A DNA stretch of 64,000 bases from NCBI GenBank assembly GCA_022578965.1, contig MU400617.1:1-64000 (forward strand), in the 5' to 3' direction. The notes beneath the pieces are model-generated. The model was given only the letters and a program-made list of their open reading frames with translations. It was not told the DNA's origin and did no database searches. The position numbers and the translations under genes are program-made. Shown piece after piece: positions 1-13,418 of this stretch. This DNA comes from Xylaria sp. FL1777 (taxonomy: Eukaryota > Ascomycota > Sordariomycetes > Xylariales > Xylariaceae). The number at the start of each line of letters is the position of its first letter. Position 1 is the first letter of the stretch.

Positions 1-21
1 CCCCTCCCCCCCCCCCCCCCC

Positions 22-74
<53 letters not shown>
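1..74. repeat. Poly-C homopolymer at the window edge
   Basis: The first 74 bases are almost pure C, with single interruptions at positions 5 (T) and 22 (A). It is not a telomeric repeat. The likeliest explanation is a contig-end or sequencing artefact, although a true C tract cannot be excluded. Bases 75-458 hold no gene I can support. Confidence 0.85.
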
Positions 75-75
<1 letters not shown>

Positions 76-458
76 CTCTTGAAACAACTACTTGATTATA
101 GGTCAGCATAGGGACTGTTTCTTGCTCGATGGTAGCAGAATTCCCAAAGGGAAGAATTTTCCATCTGTACAATGGGTTGCGATATATAATCGTACCAGGA
201 TTAAATTACTATAAATTACTACCCGAACTCGTGGATTCGCACCTCCCTAGTATAGATGATCAAGAGATGCTAATTAGTCCCTCTATGTCAATGATTTCAT
301 AGCTGCACGAGAATGCCGCTTTAATGATAAATTGCAAGATCTAAGTGAACCCTCGCTAATCTAAGACATATTAGGGGACTCCAAAGGTTAAGTAAACAGG
401 ACTAATTGTATATACTTTTATATAACTAACTTGTCTCAGCATGCCTAACCGCGATTTT

Positions 459-909
459 CTAGGGCCAAACTTGGTTTTTAGAGTTCCCCTCCAGAGTGCA
501 CTGGTAGCCCATGCCATCTAAGGCCGTCATGTTGCTAGGTGCGACCTAGAAATGCAAATGCCCTGTTAGCTATATGGAGATGAAAAAAACAATCTATTGA
601 TGAGCGTGACCCAGTACTCACCTTCTGGCAGCAAGCCGGCCAAATTGCACCGTCTTTATAATAATTTGGCGTTGGACAATACAGGATAGAGGAATCCTCG
701 GACACCGAAGCTCCACTACAGTGGAAACCGGTATAATTCCCGCCGGGGAGCGAGGTGTAGTCTTGGCAGCAGCGGGCGTTAGGGCTACCGTCGACAGACC
801 AACAGCCGACAAAGAAGTTCCCGTCCTGCGCCAAGGCGGTAGATGGTGCTAAAGCTATGCCCAGGAGGACCGGCGTGAAAGCGGAGATGAGGGCGGCAGG
901 GGACAACAT
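459..909 (-). CDS. Small secreted eight-cysteine protein
   Basis: Two exons, 909-622 and 545-459, joined across a GT-AG intron (546-621), give 124 aa. Residues 1 to about 27 form a signal peptide (hydrophobic core, ending ALA-Q), so the product is probably secreted. The mature part has eight Cys in the order C-CC-C-C-CC-C: the first seven in exon 1, the last in exon 2 (GYQC). The splice was chosen because it keeps frame and supplies the eighth Cys. Hydrophobins use the same order, but spacing differs and the mature part is not strongly hydrophobic, so a hydrophobin call is not safe; a cysteine-rich effector-like or surface protein is equally possible. It lies 1.2 kb beyond the 3' end of the HR-PKS and is probably outside the cluster. 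Confidence 0.7.
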
Positions 910-2072
910 TGTTTTTCCGTTGGGTCGTATAGGGGAATCGGTGCTTCTGAATCTTGGGGTATGAAGATTGAGGTGTATTATATCAGTAGAATTGACGAAA
1001 CCCGAAGAAAATAAGACAAGAGAGCAAAAGAAAACATTGACTTTATATCTCAGAATACGAATCTTACTTTCTAATAATAAATCATGACCCAGCTACAGTA
1101 AAATTAGCCGGATAATACCATCTTCTTATCTATGTAAGCTATGGTTAATCCTAGCTATCTTGGCCTACGCTATCCCTTTCACGGCTAAAGTAAATACTAG
1201 CAATTATGTCTGGATGATTTTCACCATGGCCCATTGTGAGTTGATATATACGAAACTCTCCAGTTTTGTCGCAGCCCACCCGACCAAGGTTTATCGTAAT
1301 ATCAGAGCGTCTTCGCCAAAGCGGCGATCAACTCCATTTAAGCCATGGCCCTTCCGGGGTATCCCCGTGAGCCTGTTGAGAAGGTTATGAGAGGCTGGGG
1401 TAGCGAATCTTTCACCTCGAGATCATATTTGGAAGGTCCTGGAAAATGATTTTACATGCGGTGCCTATAATAGCGGGGACATGCGAAGGGGTTCCTTAAT
1501 ACAAGCCCAAAGATATCGACAACTTGTCAAGTTGCTACCAGGTATCTCACTTCCGTTCTGAAATGGAAATCGAATCCCATCTACCGCTTTGCATAGCACT
1601 TTAGGTAATGCGCCAGATTAAAAAAACGTCGCTGCTATTGCTGTTGAAGTGGTATTACCCTCAGGCTTGCGTGATCATATTGACACCCAAGGTGGATAGA
1701 AATGGAGCAACAGAGGTGGAGGAAACGACCTCCGCTGGTGTTGAAAAGGGAATCATTCGCACGACGCAATTCACCGGAAGGGATACATACTCCGATGACG
1801 ACAGCGACAGCAAAGGTAGGCACCTACGCCAGCATCCGTGAATCCAGCTCGCAGCACTGCTTTTTGCAGACTGCGGGCGGCCCGACGTTGTGCCTGCCGG
1901 GCCACTAGACCGTATATGGATTGCACTATAGGCTATTATTGCCAAGGCAATCAATTGGCTTCACTGAGTCTTTTTGAATCTGCTTTACTTTGACTTTTAC
2001 ATTACACCTGCGATATCTTTACGTCTTAATATTATAGTATAGCATCCACCATGGCCCCTGAATGTCCCTGTA
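910..2072. other. Intergenic region, no gene recognised
   Basis: This is the upstream region of the small secreted protein and the 3' flank of the HR-PKS. Only short overlapping frames without recognisable domains are present. An ACTCCGA hexamer-like site lies near 1789. Nothing else stands out. Confidence 0.6.
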
Positions 2073-5000
2073 TTAAGCTTTCAATTGAACATGTCCACTC
2101 TTAGCCACCACATCCACGGCCAGCGCTGCTAGTGATGGGCTCTGGAGGATGTTGAATATGGACACTTCTGCGGCAGCCTGCAACACCAACATGTTGCGCA
2201 ATTCCACCGCCACAAGCGAGTCGACACCGTAGTGAGATGGCGGCTTAGCAAGGTCGATATCCGCCAATGCAATCATGAAGATGCCGGCTAGTTTTGTGGC
2301 GATAGACTTCCCCACCAGATGTGCTGCATCTTCATGAGACGATGCTTCCGCAAGCCTCTCGGCGAGCGATGCCACCACGAGCGACCCCGCTTTCTTGTCA
2401 CCTCCAGCCTGTGCCTTGACTTGGCGATACTTCAGGGGCAGGAAACGTGCGTCGCGCCCCATCTGAGATTCCCCGTGGCAGTCCCAGTGGTGTCCGGGAC
2501 CAGCGTTCACTGCCGTTACCACTTGCGGTGTTGTGGGCTGCCGAATAGCAGTCTCGACCGCATCAAGAACCTGCTTCTCGGACAGTAGCCAGTGACCCCC
2601 CTGGACGAGACGAGCTGCAACTCCTGCAGTTTCCTGAACGTGTCCGACACCTTTAATGCCCCCAAGATCAACAGAGACAGCGGGCAGCCCTTGAGCGACG
2701 CGCCATCGCGCCAGCGCATCCTCGTAAGCTCCACCAGCTGAATAGTTGGCTTGACTGGCGAGACCGACGATGCCTATGAGGGATGACAGAATGATGAAGA
2801 AATCGAGCGATCCGGGCTGGGAGAACTGGGTGTGGAGATTCCATGTGCCTCTAACCTTCGGTGGCAGAGACGCGTTCCAGTGCGCTATAGTCATGTGTTC
2901 CAGGACAGAGTCCTAAACGGGTGGCGGCATATCAGCATACCTGTCAGAACTATTACACCTGGGGTATAGGGATTTACTGACCTGGATTACCATGGCGGCC
3001 TGGATTACTCCCCGGACGGGTGGTAGCCCTTCTTTCTCGCATGCGTCAAGCGTCGTGGTCAGATTATTACCATCAGTGACATCGCACCCAACGGCCTTGA
3101 CACTGCAGCCCGCCTCTTCGAGTTCGGCTATGAAGGCTTTCGATTTTTCGACAGTCCCTGAGCTTCGCGACAGCAAAATGAGATTTCTAGCACCGTGGTC
3201 AACCATCCAGTGTGCTACGGAACGACCGAGACCACCGAGGCCACCAACGATCAAATACGACGCGTCGGAGGCGAGCTGAGTTCTGGAGATTCGGGGAAGG
3301 ACCGGTACTCGCTCCTCTGGGCCCAGCGAAAGCACAATTTTCCCTAGATGCTTGCCGGTTTGCAACAGCCGGAAAGCCTTCGCAACATCAGCCATTGGGT
3401 ATGCCGTGATTGGGTGCACTGGAGCCACCGCGCCCTGTTCAAATAGACGAGCTACCTCGCGCAAAGTGCGGTTCATGCGAGGACCTCTGTGACGGAGCAT
3501 CTGTACGAGATCAACCACCGAGAAGGAAGTATGTCGCGAAAATGTCTCCATCTCTAGCGCACTATTACCTTCCAGATCACGTTTGCCAATTTCAACAAAA
3601 TGACCAAATCGCGCAAGAATGTCAAAGCTGGCTTGCAACAGTGGCCCAGCGAGTGAATTGAGAACTACATCCACACCACGCCCTCCTGTAGCAGCAAGGA
3701 TACCCTGCGCAAAGGACATATCGCGACTATTGAAGATGCGGCTGGCTGGGATACCGTATCTATTCATAATGAGCTCACGTTTCTCCTGGGATCCAACAGT
3801 TGCGTAGACTTCAGCACCGAGATGTTTCGCCAACATGACGGCAGCTTGCCCAACACCTCCGGCGGCGGCGTGGATCAGCACCGATTGTCCCGCCTCGAGG
3901 TGAGCAATCTCGACGAGACTCATGTAAGCCGTCGCAAATATCACAGGCAATGATGCTGCTTCGTCGAAAGTTAGGCCAGAAGGCATGTGCGTTACACCGT
4001 GCCAGACGATGCGTGCCCTACTACTGAATGGGCCAAGGAGCATAGCCATCACTCGGTTACCAACTGTAAACCCTTGCGCAGCAGCTTCGCTACCCACGCG
4101 AGTGATGACTCCTGCACATTCCATCCCCATGATACGTTCTCGGAGCTGACCCATTGCCACCATGACATCACGGAAGTTGACGCCATACGCCGCGGGCGCA
4201 ATCTCTATCATATCAGGTGGAAACGGGCCTTCCAGGTGCGCTGCCGCCCATTCGTCGTCGCCAAAAGCCACCGTGTCGAGCAATCCGGGAATACCGACTT
4301 GCATGCATAGAGGCCGATCTGCCTGGAAGAATGGTTCCTTTGAGATATCATCCACCGCACCAAAGTCGACGGCATCAGGTTTCACAGCCTTGTTGCGATC
4401 CACATCCTTAAAGAGACGGGCTACAAGCACGATTCCTTCACGCTCAGCATACTCGAACTCCTCAGGCGTGTTATCGTCAGCCAAGTAAAAATCGTTAGTG
4501 CTGTCAAAGCCAGCGATGAGCACTTGAACAATGGACGAGACAGACACAGTACTCCATAATAGTGCCTGAGGGTCGAGATCCATGGTCATAAAACGGCGGC
4601 CTACGTACTCGTTTCGCAATGACCGAAGGAATCCTGGGGCAAGACTCTGCTCCGGATCTTCACAGCCGACAGCTCCACCACGCGTAAGCCAGAGGAGGCC
4701 CTTGCACGAAGTGACCATGTTCTTGATTCCACCAAGGCTCTCGTTGTCGAGACCATGGAGAATGGACTTGCCCACTTCACCGGCGAAGATACATACCTTG
4801 TCGTTGTAGGTGGTTCCTGCCGAGTCCTCGAGGGTTTGTACGACAGGCGGCGGGCCGCCCGCAATTCTAGCAATGGATGCTTGCAACGCATCCAGCCACG
4901 GAGTTGCGGGAGGCGCTTTACTGCTGATGATTATAACCATGTCCTCGGACGCCAACTTTGGCGCATATAGCGGCGCTACCGTAGACATGATTGTGCTGAC

Positions 5001-8000
5001 CGAGTACATGTCGTCACTTTCACAGTCGCGAATTCGTACATCGACTCCAGTAAATCCGGCGCCCTTGAGAATCTCGTCCCAAAGTTCGAGGGAAAGGGAA
5101 GGCGTGTTCCTACGCTCTGGCTCCTCGCTAAGCCACCAGCCAGGCAAGAGGCCGAAGGAGAATTGGACATCGAGCTGATCCTGTGTCCATTCCATCAATA
5201 GGAGCTTAGCTCCGGGCTTCATGAGGCTGCGCACGTAGGCCATTGTCTGCTTCATATTCTTTGTTGCATGCAGAACTTCACACGCGACCACGATGTCGTA
5301 ACTACCAAGTTTAAAGCCTTGCATTGCTGGGTCTTGTTCAATATCAAGTCGATCGAACTCCAGGATGTCACCCCAGGCTGCAAACTCAGTTCGCGCCGCC
5401 TCGAAGAATCCCGAAGACACGTCCGTGAAGTGCCAGCTCTCTACAAGAGGACCGCCTTCTTCGGGCGTTCCTAGTTCCTTGAGCATGGCCCGAGTAGCAC
5501 TACCGGTGCCAGCCCCAATCTCTAGAACACGGGAGCGGGGATTCTTATGTACCACTGCTCTCAGTAGTGCTGCAAATTGACCCTGGCATCGCTCCGACTT
5601 GATACCATCGCCATAGTATTTGTAGAGCAGCTTGTCCTGCATCATCAATTCTAGCGGGCTTCGTTCGCGACGCAGTACCTCCACAAGATGTGGCCCCAAG
5701 CGGCATACAAGCTCACCATCTGTGCTTTGTGTAGCGGCCAATGCGACGCGCTTCTTGCGTTCTTCCGCGTCATCGTTCATCCATGAAGCACTCTCAGGAC
5801 CCAGCCGACCCTCTCTAGCAAGCTGTAGCTGGTCCTGCATCCATCTGTGAAACTTCACGTGGTGCGGCTCGAGCTGAGCAATATCCGCGGAGGTGAGCGT
5901 AGCCAGAGCATCTTGCATGAAATAAACACAGACTCTGCGCAGATCGAGCAGGATACCACTCTCAATCACATCTTCAGGCCGGCTGAGCTGCTTCCTAACT
6001 GCCTCCAGTGTTGACGGCAGACCTAGAGATAGATCGGGAGCCCACTCGATTTTGCTGAACATCTCTTTCTCCCAGGGTTTCGCCTCCTTTCCCACGGCCC
6101 CACGTCCGAGTGACTGGTATCGAAAGCCTTGTATCGTAATCAGGGGAGGGACATCTGGATCGTGCTTCTGGTGAGCAAGCTTCGCGCCATCAACTACACA
6201 GACGTCGGCATTTAGCCCTTGCGAATCATTGTGAGTGAGGACACTGAAAGACTTCAAGCGAGTACCGGGCTCGTGGTGGATGCCGCTTGATATCCACAAC
6301 CGCTCGATCGATCGAGGCACCTTGGCACTATCTTCTCGCTCTCCAGCTCCCGGAAGGGCAGAGTAGACAGCGGTGACGACGGAATCCAGAGTCGTTGGAT
6401 GGATCAAGTGTTCACGTGGCAAATCGTTTGCCGCAGATGTATCGGGCACCGACATTTGCGCCACAGAGCGCGGCACTCTACCCGCTTGCACAATGTCAGA
6501 GATGTTCTGAAATTTGGGCCCATGACTGATTCCCAGAGATCGCAATGTGGCGAACATATCACCTGGGTTGATACCTCGCATGTGGGCTATTCCTGCCATA
6601 CTTGCTATCATGTCGCGGCTTATACCCTTCGGATCGACGGCACTGGGTGAGCTCGCGAGCTCATAGCTTATAAGACCTTGGGCATGCTGAGTCCACCGGT
6701 TGTCCGAGGTCACAGAGAAAACAGAAAAGTGCATCCATCCGCTTGTGGCCATGATCTTGTCTCCCGCTTGCCTGAGGCATGTCTGAATCTCGATACCCTC
6801 TGCGGTGTCAGGAACTACGAGAGCCTGTAAGATGTCTACGTCGCGTAGCCTATAGCCAGATATATCGCTCATCTTATCCGAGAATTCCGCCTGCTGTTTC
6901 ATAGCCTCGATCGCTAGGCACACAAAGCCGGCACCGGGGTAGAGAATATTTCCCTGGACTACGTGATCACGAAGCCAGGGTAAGTCAGTGACTCGTACTA
7001 CGTTCCGCCAAACGGGAGCGTCGGGGTTCGCCCCCGGCATGTATAGTCCCAAGAGATCGTGGTGCGGCCGGTCGCGTGTCCGAACGGCTTGGGCAAACCG
7101 CGGCTCGACCCAGTGCTTATTCTTGTGATTCCACGGGTACGAGGGTAAGTCGGTCACCACGCTAATATGCGACGCCTTGCCGTGCGGAAAGTTGACAGCT
7201 GCCATATCGATTGTCAATCCTTCACGAATGAGGTTTGCTGCTAATAACTGTACGCTGTCGTGCGCGTTGGTGTTGCGGACAAGGCAGCTATAATATGGAA
7301 TTTGGAGACCTTCGTATTCAAGTTGCGATAAAATTTCCTTGATAGGCCCTCCCAGCGCTGAGTGTGGGCCAACTTCGATGACCATGTCGATGCTCGAGCC
7401 CGTCGGATCCATGTCACCGAGCACCATGTCTGCAAAAGCATCGACAAACTGGACAGGCTGTACAAGACTACCAACCCAGTGTCGTGGGTCTGCAATCTCT
7501 ACAGCATCGCTTATGCGGTCGCCTGTCACGGCCGATGAAAAGGCAATCTTATCCAGCATTGACTCACCTGTCATGTCTGGGGGGAGAGCGCGAAGAGCCT
7601 TCAAATATGGGGCGGCCACGGGAGACATATGATGCGAATGATAGCCTGTATCAACCCTGAGGCGGCGCGCGAACACACCATCCGCTTGGACCATATCTTC
7701 TACTTTCTGAATTGCCGTGACGTCACCGGCGATTGTAACACTCGCCGGGCTGTTGACGCAAGCGACGACGGCCTTTCCATTGTCGTCTCCTATTCGGTCC
7801 AGGTAGTCCTGCGCCTCGGCTTCACCTAGCCCAACTGCTAACATGCCACCCTGAACGGGTCCACGTAGGCTTTTGTCCGCCGTCAAAGCTGCGCGATAAT
7901 AGGAGATTGCCATAGCCTGACGAAGGCTGATAGCGCCTACTGTATATGCGGCCGATATCTCGCCGCTCGAGTGAGCCGTGACGGCGGATGGTGTGACACC

Positions 8001-10234
8001 CCACGACCGTAATAGATGCACGAGTGCAATTTGTAGAGCCACGCATATCGGGATACTCAGACCCGTATCGTTAACACGGGAAGTATTAGCATCCCGCGAC
8101 AGCTCCTCAAGGAGCGACCAATTAGCCCCAAGCTCACGTAGGTGTCCTTCGGCTTCTTCGATTACAATCTTGAAGACAGGATATGCGCCGACTAGTTCGC
8201 GTCCCATAGCATGCCACTGTGCGCCTTGGCCAGTAAATACTAGGCCAATTCGAGGACTGCGTGAAGTTCGAGTTGCCCTAAATCCAGGTAAGTCAAGTGC
8301 TTCAATAAGTCCATCCAGGCCTGAAGTGCACGGGACGGGATGAACTGCAACCCAGGGAAACACGGTACGTCGTTCTCCAAGTGTGTAAACAATTCGTTCC
8401 AACAGCTTCTGGGACTCGATTTCGGGCGTTTCCCTTTTCTGCTCCAAATACTCTTTCAAATTAGATACCATGCGCTCGCAGGCTTGCTCATCCCGTGCGC
8501 TGAACATAAGCACCTTCGACTGGATACCCGCGGTACTATATACAACAGGGAGAGGTGCATGCCCATTAGCTTGTCCATTCACGTATCCGTTAGTACCGTT
8601 GACCTTCGTAGTGCCACCAGTATTCGGAACCCATGACTGGGCATCATCCAAGATAACATGAGAATTAGTACCACCGTAGCCGAAATTGTTGATCGAAGCG
8701 CGGCGGATCTCACCCGGCGCACCTCGAGGCCACTGCTCCAGCTTCGTAACTACCCTCAAACGCCACTCGTCGAATTTGATCTTGGAATTTGGTGTCTCGA
8801 AATTAATACTTGGTGGGATCATCCCTTTCTCCATTGCGAGTACACATTTGATCACGGCAGCTAGGCCGCTCGTTGTTTCAGTATGGCCAATGTTGGTTTT
8901 CACCGATCCGATCAATAGAGCATCTTCTTTACTCCTTCCGTGCCGGAAAACGGTGGCCACGGCACCTGTCTCGATCGGATCTCCCATTGGCGTTCCAGTG
9001 CCGTGTGCTTCAAAGTATTGGGTCTTGCGCGGATCGAGCCCGGCCCGCCGGTAACAGTCTCGCATCAACGCCTCTTGGGCCACTTGGGAGGGAGATGTGA
9101 TGGTCTCGCTCTTGCCGTCTTGGTTGAGACACGTCTCGCGAATGACAGCCCGTACTGCGTCACCTGCTGCTAGTGCATCACTTAGTCGCTTAATTACAAG
9201 AGTGGCCACGCCTTCACCACGTCCATAACCATTGGCGCGGGCATCAAATGCGTAAGACTTGCCATCGGGAGAAAGGAAACTACACTAGTGTCAAAATCCG
9301 ATCCTAAAAGTGACGCGAGAACATGAATAATCTCTACTTACCCAACAGAACCCAAACCCATGAACATATCAGGCGCTAACATGAGATTAGACCCGCCCAC
9401 GACAGACATATCGGCCTCCCCGGAACGTAAACTCTGTACGGCCTGGTGTAGTGCAACCAGAGCCGTGGAACAGCCCGTGTCTACCGTCATACTAGCACCT
9501 TGGAAATCAAAAAAATGCGAGAGTCGATTCGATGCAAATGCCGAGCCTGTACCGGTCTGCAAGAACCGGGGGAAGTTCATTTCATCGCGGGTCAGCGTTT
9601 CGCGATAGTCGTGTGAGAAGATGCCGGCAAAAACTGATGTGTTTGAGCCTGCAATCCGAGATAAAGGAAGGCCGGCTATTTATTATCTGTGAGCAAGGCC
9701 ATTGTGATTCAGAGAGTAAGAAGCCAGAAAAATAATAAAAAGGAGTTGTCCTACCATTCTCTAAGGCCTCGTAGACAGATTCCAGCTGCAACCGAAACTG
9801 AGGATCCATTGTCTGTTAATTTCCGTTAGTCGCTACCTTATAGTAGTAGTTCAGTGTTGACTTGTATGCCATTTTGCCCACTTACTGATGCGGTCTCCGC
9901 CGAGTAACTGAAGAAGGCGGCATCGAATAACCCTGGGTCCTCTTCTATGAGGTGTGCTCCCTTGACATGTATCTAGACAAACAAAGTTAATCTGAAGATT
10001 ACTGATAGTACTATCTGATGCAAGCCTGTTACTTACTGTACCTGCTTTCTCGTGGTTTGGGTGATAATTCCCTTTCGTATTGAACCGCGAGGAGGGAATT
10101 TCAGCCCAACCACTTCTACCTTCCGCGAGCATCTTCCAAAACTTATCTGTATTTGTCGCATCACCCGCAAATTTGCAGCTCAGCCCGATAATAGCTATAG
10201 GCTCGCTAGCCCATTCATTTCTTGCTTGCCCCAT
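2073..10234 (-). CDS. Highly reducing polyketide synthase (KS-AT-DH-CMeT-ER-KR-ACP)
   Basis: Six exons (10234-10037, 9972-9886, 9812-9755, 9675-9342, 9279-2982, 2912-2073) give about 2604 aa. I chose the ATG in MGQARNEW because it directly precedes the KS start [12 protein letters not shown]: active Cys about 183 in VDTGCSTAL, then EAHGTGTP and [15 protein letters not shown] about 575, active Ser about 663 in AHSSGE. DH: His about 998 in LRDHVVQG. CMe[10 protein letters not shown] about 1475. [10 protein letters not shown] about 1922 and an intact AAAGGVGQ nucleotide loop. [13 protein letters not shown] about 2233, with Ser/Tyr in the last exon. ACP: Ser about 2557 in VDSLV. All domains look active. 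There is no TE or reductase, so the chain must be removed by a partner, either the SAT of the NR-PKS or the cluster acyltransferase. The nearest functional comparisons are the HR-PKSs of azaphilone clusters (AzaB, CazF, AfoG). Confidence 0.93.
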
Positions 10235-12005
10235 GATGTGTGACGCTGATACAATTGAAAGAGGTAATATGAGGATGTTTCTGTCCAAGGTAGAGTCTAA
10301 TGTCTATTGTAGAAATATGTCTTTTCGTTTTAATTGACGAAAGACACGGTCATAATATTAGTTGTGTTCGGGAAGATGTGCGATGTCATTGATTTATTCT
10401 TTTACATGTCAACCGCTTATATAAATTCGCCGGATGCACACTCCTGAGTACTGACACCGACTTCTGAAGTTCCAAGATCTTCGAATTGAAATATGTGACG
10501 GCCATTATCCCTGTCCTTATTCTTAACGAATTGTCAGAGAATTCTGCCCATTCGGGCATCAGTTGGCGGAATAATGAAGACATGATCGGAAAGTAAAGGC
10601 AGGGAAAAGAAAGAAAGAAAGTCCGGAGCTCGGAACCGAAATTAAGTGGACCCGGAGTCCATTGAATCGGCGGACCTGGGGTGTTCGGTAAGTAATGCCC
10701 CCGAAAAGAGGCTCCTTTGTTCTAGAGTCTTGTGTTGAAACAACCAATAGCAGGATGCCACCAGTAAGTTCCAAAAAAAGGGGGGGTCGTCGAACCCATC
10801 GCTTTACATTCATATACATTTCACTTTTTATCGGCACTAGGTGTTACACAGTATGGATGGTTCTACTAGGGCTGGATAGGTATTAACCTCTCCTCCACAA
10901 CATCGCATATCACTACACGTAATACTGCTCGAAATCTTTGCGCCCAAACCCCTTATGATCATATTATTTTTCGTTTTTTTTTTAGTTTTGTGTTTTATAT
11001 AGTGAAGTAGAGTAGGGTGGTTAAATGGGCTAATTAGCCTCTATGAGTAAGTCTAGGCTTAGTGATATAGTGGGAATAAGGGTATAAGTGGTGCGCTAGA
11101 TTTTGAAGCATTGGCTTCAAGGATACGGACATCATCACGGAGGACAGTTATGGTCGTTTTATTTGTATCAATATATTGCGCTTCAATTGGTCATTTCATT
11201 CCCTAGTTCACAAATTACCTAATTGCTTGGATGCGTAGGCTATGGCTTATCTCCTTGCATTCGGAGTATACAGTAATTAGACCTGGTGTAGTCTCACTGC
11301 TCCATTTCAATAGTTACATTATATTATTGGGTAGTTCTTGGTTATTCTTCAAGCTGTATTTGCATTATATATACCGAAAGCTTATAGCCTTGATGAATGC
11401 TAACCAGAAAAGCTCATCCCCCCCCCCCCCCAAAAGTATGCGTTATACCAAGTAGTGTGTGTACCTAGTATATATCAAAATGGGCGAAGAAACTATACAG
11501 GATGACTCCGCACCCAGAATACCAGGAGATAAGCTACACCCTCCGCTTCATAGTATTAATTAAGTAGAACAAATAAGGTGAATGTAGCGACTAAATAAAA
11601 CGTACGCGATTGAACCTGAGTACTAACTACTTACTTCGTATGGGGACCTTCTTGTCCGGCCGAAATCCATCACAATAGCAAAACGTGTAGGTATACTCTC
11701 ATCTAGCTGTATGACTAAGCCAGACTTAGCCACTCCGGGGCTAATCGGGTCTAGTCTCAGTTAGGTGGGCATAGCGCGACGCGCAATAACGAGTATTCAT
11801 TATTACCTTCCACGAACTGCCACTACCTCTTACACCAGGTATGAATTGTTGGCATGCACTTAAGATATAAAGGTGGACGGTTGAAGAAAATTGAGCCCAT
11901 GATGTACACACCATGGAATTATGTGCACTTAACAAAATATTCCCTGCGGCTCTTTCTTTCCTTGATGTATGAAAAAGAGCTGCAGAGGGAAAAAAACACT
12001 CCGAG
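10235..12005. other. Long intergenic region upstream of the HR-PKS
   Basis: It holds the HR-PKS promoter and the 3' flank of the acyltransferase. CGG-type triplets cluster at 10621-10680, including CCGGAGTCC at 10652-10660, and further CGGAGT/ACTCCG sites occur at 11261-11267, about 11505 and about 11998. A 14-base C run lies near 11418-11431. The short open frames have no recognisable domain. Confidence 0.55.
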
Positions 12006-13418
12006 TTATCCTACAAATTTCAAGTACTGTTTCCATACCGCATCCCTCTTGAGGGCTTCCAGATCATCTGTTGGTAAGCACATCTGGATAGGTATCACAC
12101 CGTTCTCAGGAGGCATTGGACTGAATAACCCAGGCAGAGGTACTGTACGTGCAGGGCGGCAGAAGCGAACGGGGCCCAACAGGGAACCCCACGACCCTAA
12201 TGCATGCAGTTTTCCACGGTCTGCTACAATGACCCAAGATGTGGCACTGGCGTCGATATCTGGGTTCTGCGCACCCGCGTACATCAACGCCGAGCGATCT
12301 GGCTTTTCTCGCGCCATGATGGTAGCGTAGCTCCGAACAGCCCATGCCGTATTTGCAGCTGTCATGTCTCGCCTCAAAGCCAGTGCAAGCTGGCCCAGAG
12401 GCAGAGTCGCCACCTGGCCGACTGGCAGACGAGTAATAGCGTGGCATACCATGTGGCCCATGTAGCTAGGAGGAACCCCCATCGCCGTCCGCCCGTCAAT
12501 TGCACGTGTGAACTTGACGATGGTGTCGGGGCGAAGACCCCTTGCCACTCTAGAGACACAAAGCCGCTGCCAGTAGAAGGCGCAGAGTATATCATTTTCT
12601 GAGGCCGCAACGGCCGCTGATTTGACTAGTCTAGCCTGTGCCGCCAGGGCAATACTAAAGTAGCACCATATACCCGGGCTCGCTGGAGCTCGAAACTCAA
12701 ACCCGGGTGGTCGCCGTAAGTGGTTGATGTCCTTAACAGGCTCGCCAGGTGGAATCAAGGATACCACTCGTCTTCGGTCGCGATTTGCTTGCTCGATTTC
12801 AGCCACCGGGACTTCGTGACCCTCTAACACTGTAGATAGCATACGCAAAAACTGAACGACGCCCGTTCCGTCCATGATATTGTGATGCGCGGAGACATTT
12901 ACGATGACACCGCCGCTAACAAAGTTGACCTGTAACGCGACGATTGGCATCGGGCCAGAGATGCCGTGAGGAACAGGAATCCCGGGCCAGGGCGTTAGAA
13001 CGAGGCCATCTAGCATGTCGAAGGGGGCGCCTTTACGTAGAAGCTGCGCCATGGCGGGCACGATGTCCTCGCAACTCTTCACTCTAACCTGTTCCCTAGC
13101 TACATCCCTTGGCCATGGCATAGGCTTCATAATACCGGACTCGTCCTCTGCGGCTTGCCATCCGAGCCACGGAATCTGATTGATTAGTTTGTCCAACGCA
13201 TGTTGTATGTCAGATACAAGTTTGTCGTGATCTAAGTCGGCAGCAGTCTGGAAGCCGATCAACACATGCGTATAGCCATTTAGGACCTGGAACTGGGATA
13301 TGATGTCTTGAAACAGGTCGCTGTCGACGGCTCCTGCGTCAGTCTGTCCAGCCATACTTTCCATAATTGAGGACAGACCTAGTAGAAACTCGTGAATAAG
13401 ATATTGAAACGTGGTCAA
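12006..13418 (-). CDS. BAHD-like acyltransferase (trichothecene acetyltransferase type)
   Basis: Single exon, up to 470 aa. Met19 and Met22 (13364, 13355) are alternative starts, and the first 18 residues may be leader. The catalytic HxxxD motif is seen at about residues 176-180 (HHNIMDG), with a neighbouring Asp-Gly-Thr as in fungal acyltransferases of the PF02458 kind. The usual C-terminal DFGWG motif appears as a degenerate GSWGSL. The length is normal for the family. These enzymes move an acyl group from CoA or a carrier protein to a hydroxyl. AzaD and CazE do this in azaphilone clusters, so esterification of the azaphilone core, possibly with the HR-PKS chain, is the likely role. It is transcribed in the same direction as the HR-PKS. 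Confidence 0.85.
   Translation of the reverse strand: MTTFQYLIHEFLLGLSSIMESMAGQTDAGAVDSDLFQDIISQFQVLNGYTHVLIGFQTAADLDHDKLVSDIQHALDKLINQIPWLGWQAAEDESGIMKPMPWPRDVAREQVRVKSCEDIVPAMAQLLRKGAPFDMLDGLVLTPWPGIPVPHGISGPMPIVALQVNFVSGGVIVNVSAHHNIMDGTGVVQFLRMLSTVLEGHEVPVAEIEQANRDRRRVVSLIPPGEPVKDINHLRRPPGFEFRAPASPGIWCYFSIALAAQARLVKSAAVAASENDILCAFYWQRLCVSRVARGLRPDTIVKFTRAIDGRTAMGVPPSYMGHMVCHAITRLPVGQVATLPLGQLALALRRDMTAANTAWAVRSYATIMAREKPDRSALMYAGAQNPDIDASATSWVIVADRGKLHALGSWGSLLGPVRFCRPARTVPLPGLFSPMPPENGVIPIQMCLPTDDLEALKRDAVWKQYLKFVG

Noticed and set aside
1608..1954. Overlapping short frames on both strands
   Set aside because: Mutually overlapping, no recognisable product.
9649..9754. Alternative acceptor at 9649 for the third HR-PKS intron
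   Set aside because: In phase, but it deletes nine residues (GLPLSRIA region) conserved in KS domains; the acceptor at 9676 keeps them.
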